A stretch of 5,965 nt of DNA from Acetofilamentum sp. GTDB taxonomy: Bacteria; Bacteroidota; Bacteroidia; Bacteroidales; JAADGE01. The position numbers were made by a program, and so were the translations under genes. Of the stretch, positions 5,909-5,965 are shown in pieces (the stretch's first letter is position 1; every line of letters starts with the position of its first letter). The DNA lies in assembly GCA_020720705.1 (NCBI GenBank), contig DYOJ01000154.1, positions 1-5,965 on the forward strand, given 5' to 3'. Under the pieces are notes generated by a model. It saw only the letters and a list, made by a program, of their open reading frames with translations. It searched no databases and was not told the origin of the DNA.

Positions 5909-5935
5909 GGTTAGTGTGAACGTTAACCACTTTTA
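5909..5935 (+). terminator. Rho-independent terminator candidate after the T9SS-protein gene
   Basis: GGTTAGTG (5909-5916) and CGTTAACC (5921-5928) pair as an 8-bp stem, including two G-U wobbles, around a TGAA tetraloop; it is followed by AC and TTTT. The hairpin starts 23 bp after the stop codon. The stem is moderate and the T tract short, so this is likely but not certain. Confidence 0.5.
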
Positions 5936-5942
5936 TACTGAA

Positions 5943-5965
5943 AATGTGAAAATGTGATAATGTGA
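5943..5965. repeat. Start of an 8-bp tandem repeat related to the 16-bp array, in opposite orientation (cut by window edge)
   Basis: The last bases read AATGTGAA, AATGTGAT, AATGTGA in 8-bp register. The 12-mer aaatgtgataat at 5950-5961 is the exact reverse complement of attatcacattt, which recurs at most unit junctions of the 1440-1679 array. The repeat continues to the window edge, so its full length is unknown. Confidence 0.6.

Overview
The window looks like chromosomal DNA of a Bacteroidota bacterium, probably Bacteroidales- or Flavobacteriia-like. Four things point there: a secreted protein ending in a type IX secretion (T9SS) type A sorting domain, a GEVED domain, TAnnTTTG-type -7 promoter boxes with no Shine-Dalgarno sequences, and AT-rich intergenic DNA full of short tandem repeats. 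No phage, plasmid or CRISPR machinery is visible.

Layout. Positions 1-24 (minus strand) hold the first eight codons of a gene that leaves the window on the left; they read MLVKTFGS, which matches the usual N-terminus of YifB/ComM-type Mg-chelatase-like ATPases in Bacteroidota. Positions 25-587 are non-coding and contain a divergent promoter candidate, a T/G-rich low-complexity tract, a 140-bp MITE-like element with 18-bp terminal inverted repeats, and a 7-bp tandem repeat. Positions 588-1181 encode a YqgE/AlgH family protein. Positions 1182-1692 are non-coding: a degenerate inverted copy of the 7-bp repeat, an ACGGATT-type motif, and fifteen head-to-tail copies of a 16-bp repeat that end 13 bp before rsmA. 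Positions 1693-2460 encode RsmA (KsgA), the 16S rRNA adenine dimethyltransferase. It overlaps by 14 bp a gene (2447-3160, GTG start) for a conserved GNAT-fold-like protein of unknown role that resembles a module of phage homing-endonuclease-type proteins. After a short gap with a near-consensus -7 box, positions 3219-5885 encode an 888-residue secreted multidomain protein (signal peptide, WD/sialidase-propeller-like region, FN3, GEVED, T9SS sorting domain). A hairpin terminator candidate follows, and the last 23 bp begin a second tandem repeat related to the first but in the opposite orientation.

How it fits together. The protein genes are largely housekeeping or surface functions and do not form one pathway. 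rsmA and the GNAT-like gene are probably co-transcribed and translationally coupled. The secreted-protein gene seems to have its own promoter and terminator. The most unusual signal is in the non-coding DNA: two unrelated short tandem-repeat families each occur in opposite orientations on the two sides of a gene block (7-bp family around yqgE; 8/16-bp family around rsmA to the T9SS gene), and one array sits directly against the rsmA start codon.
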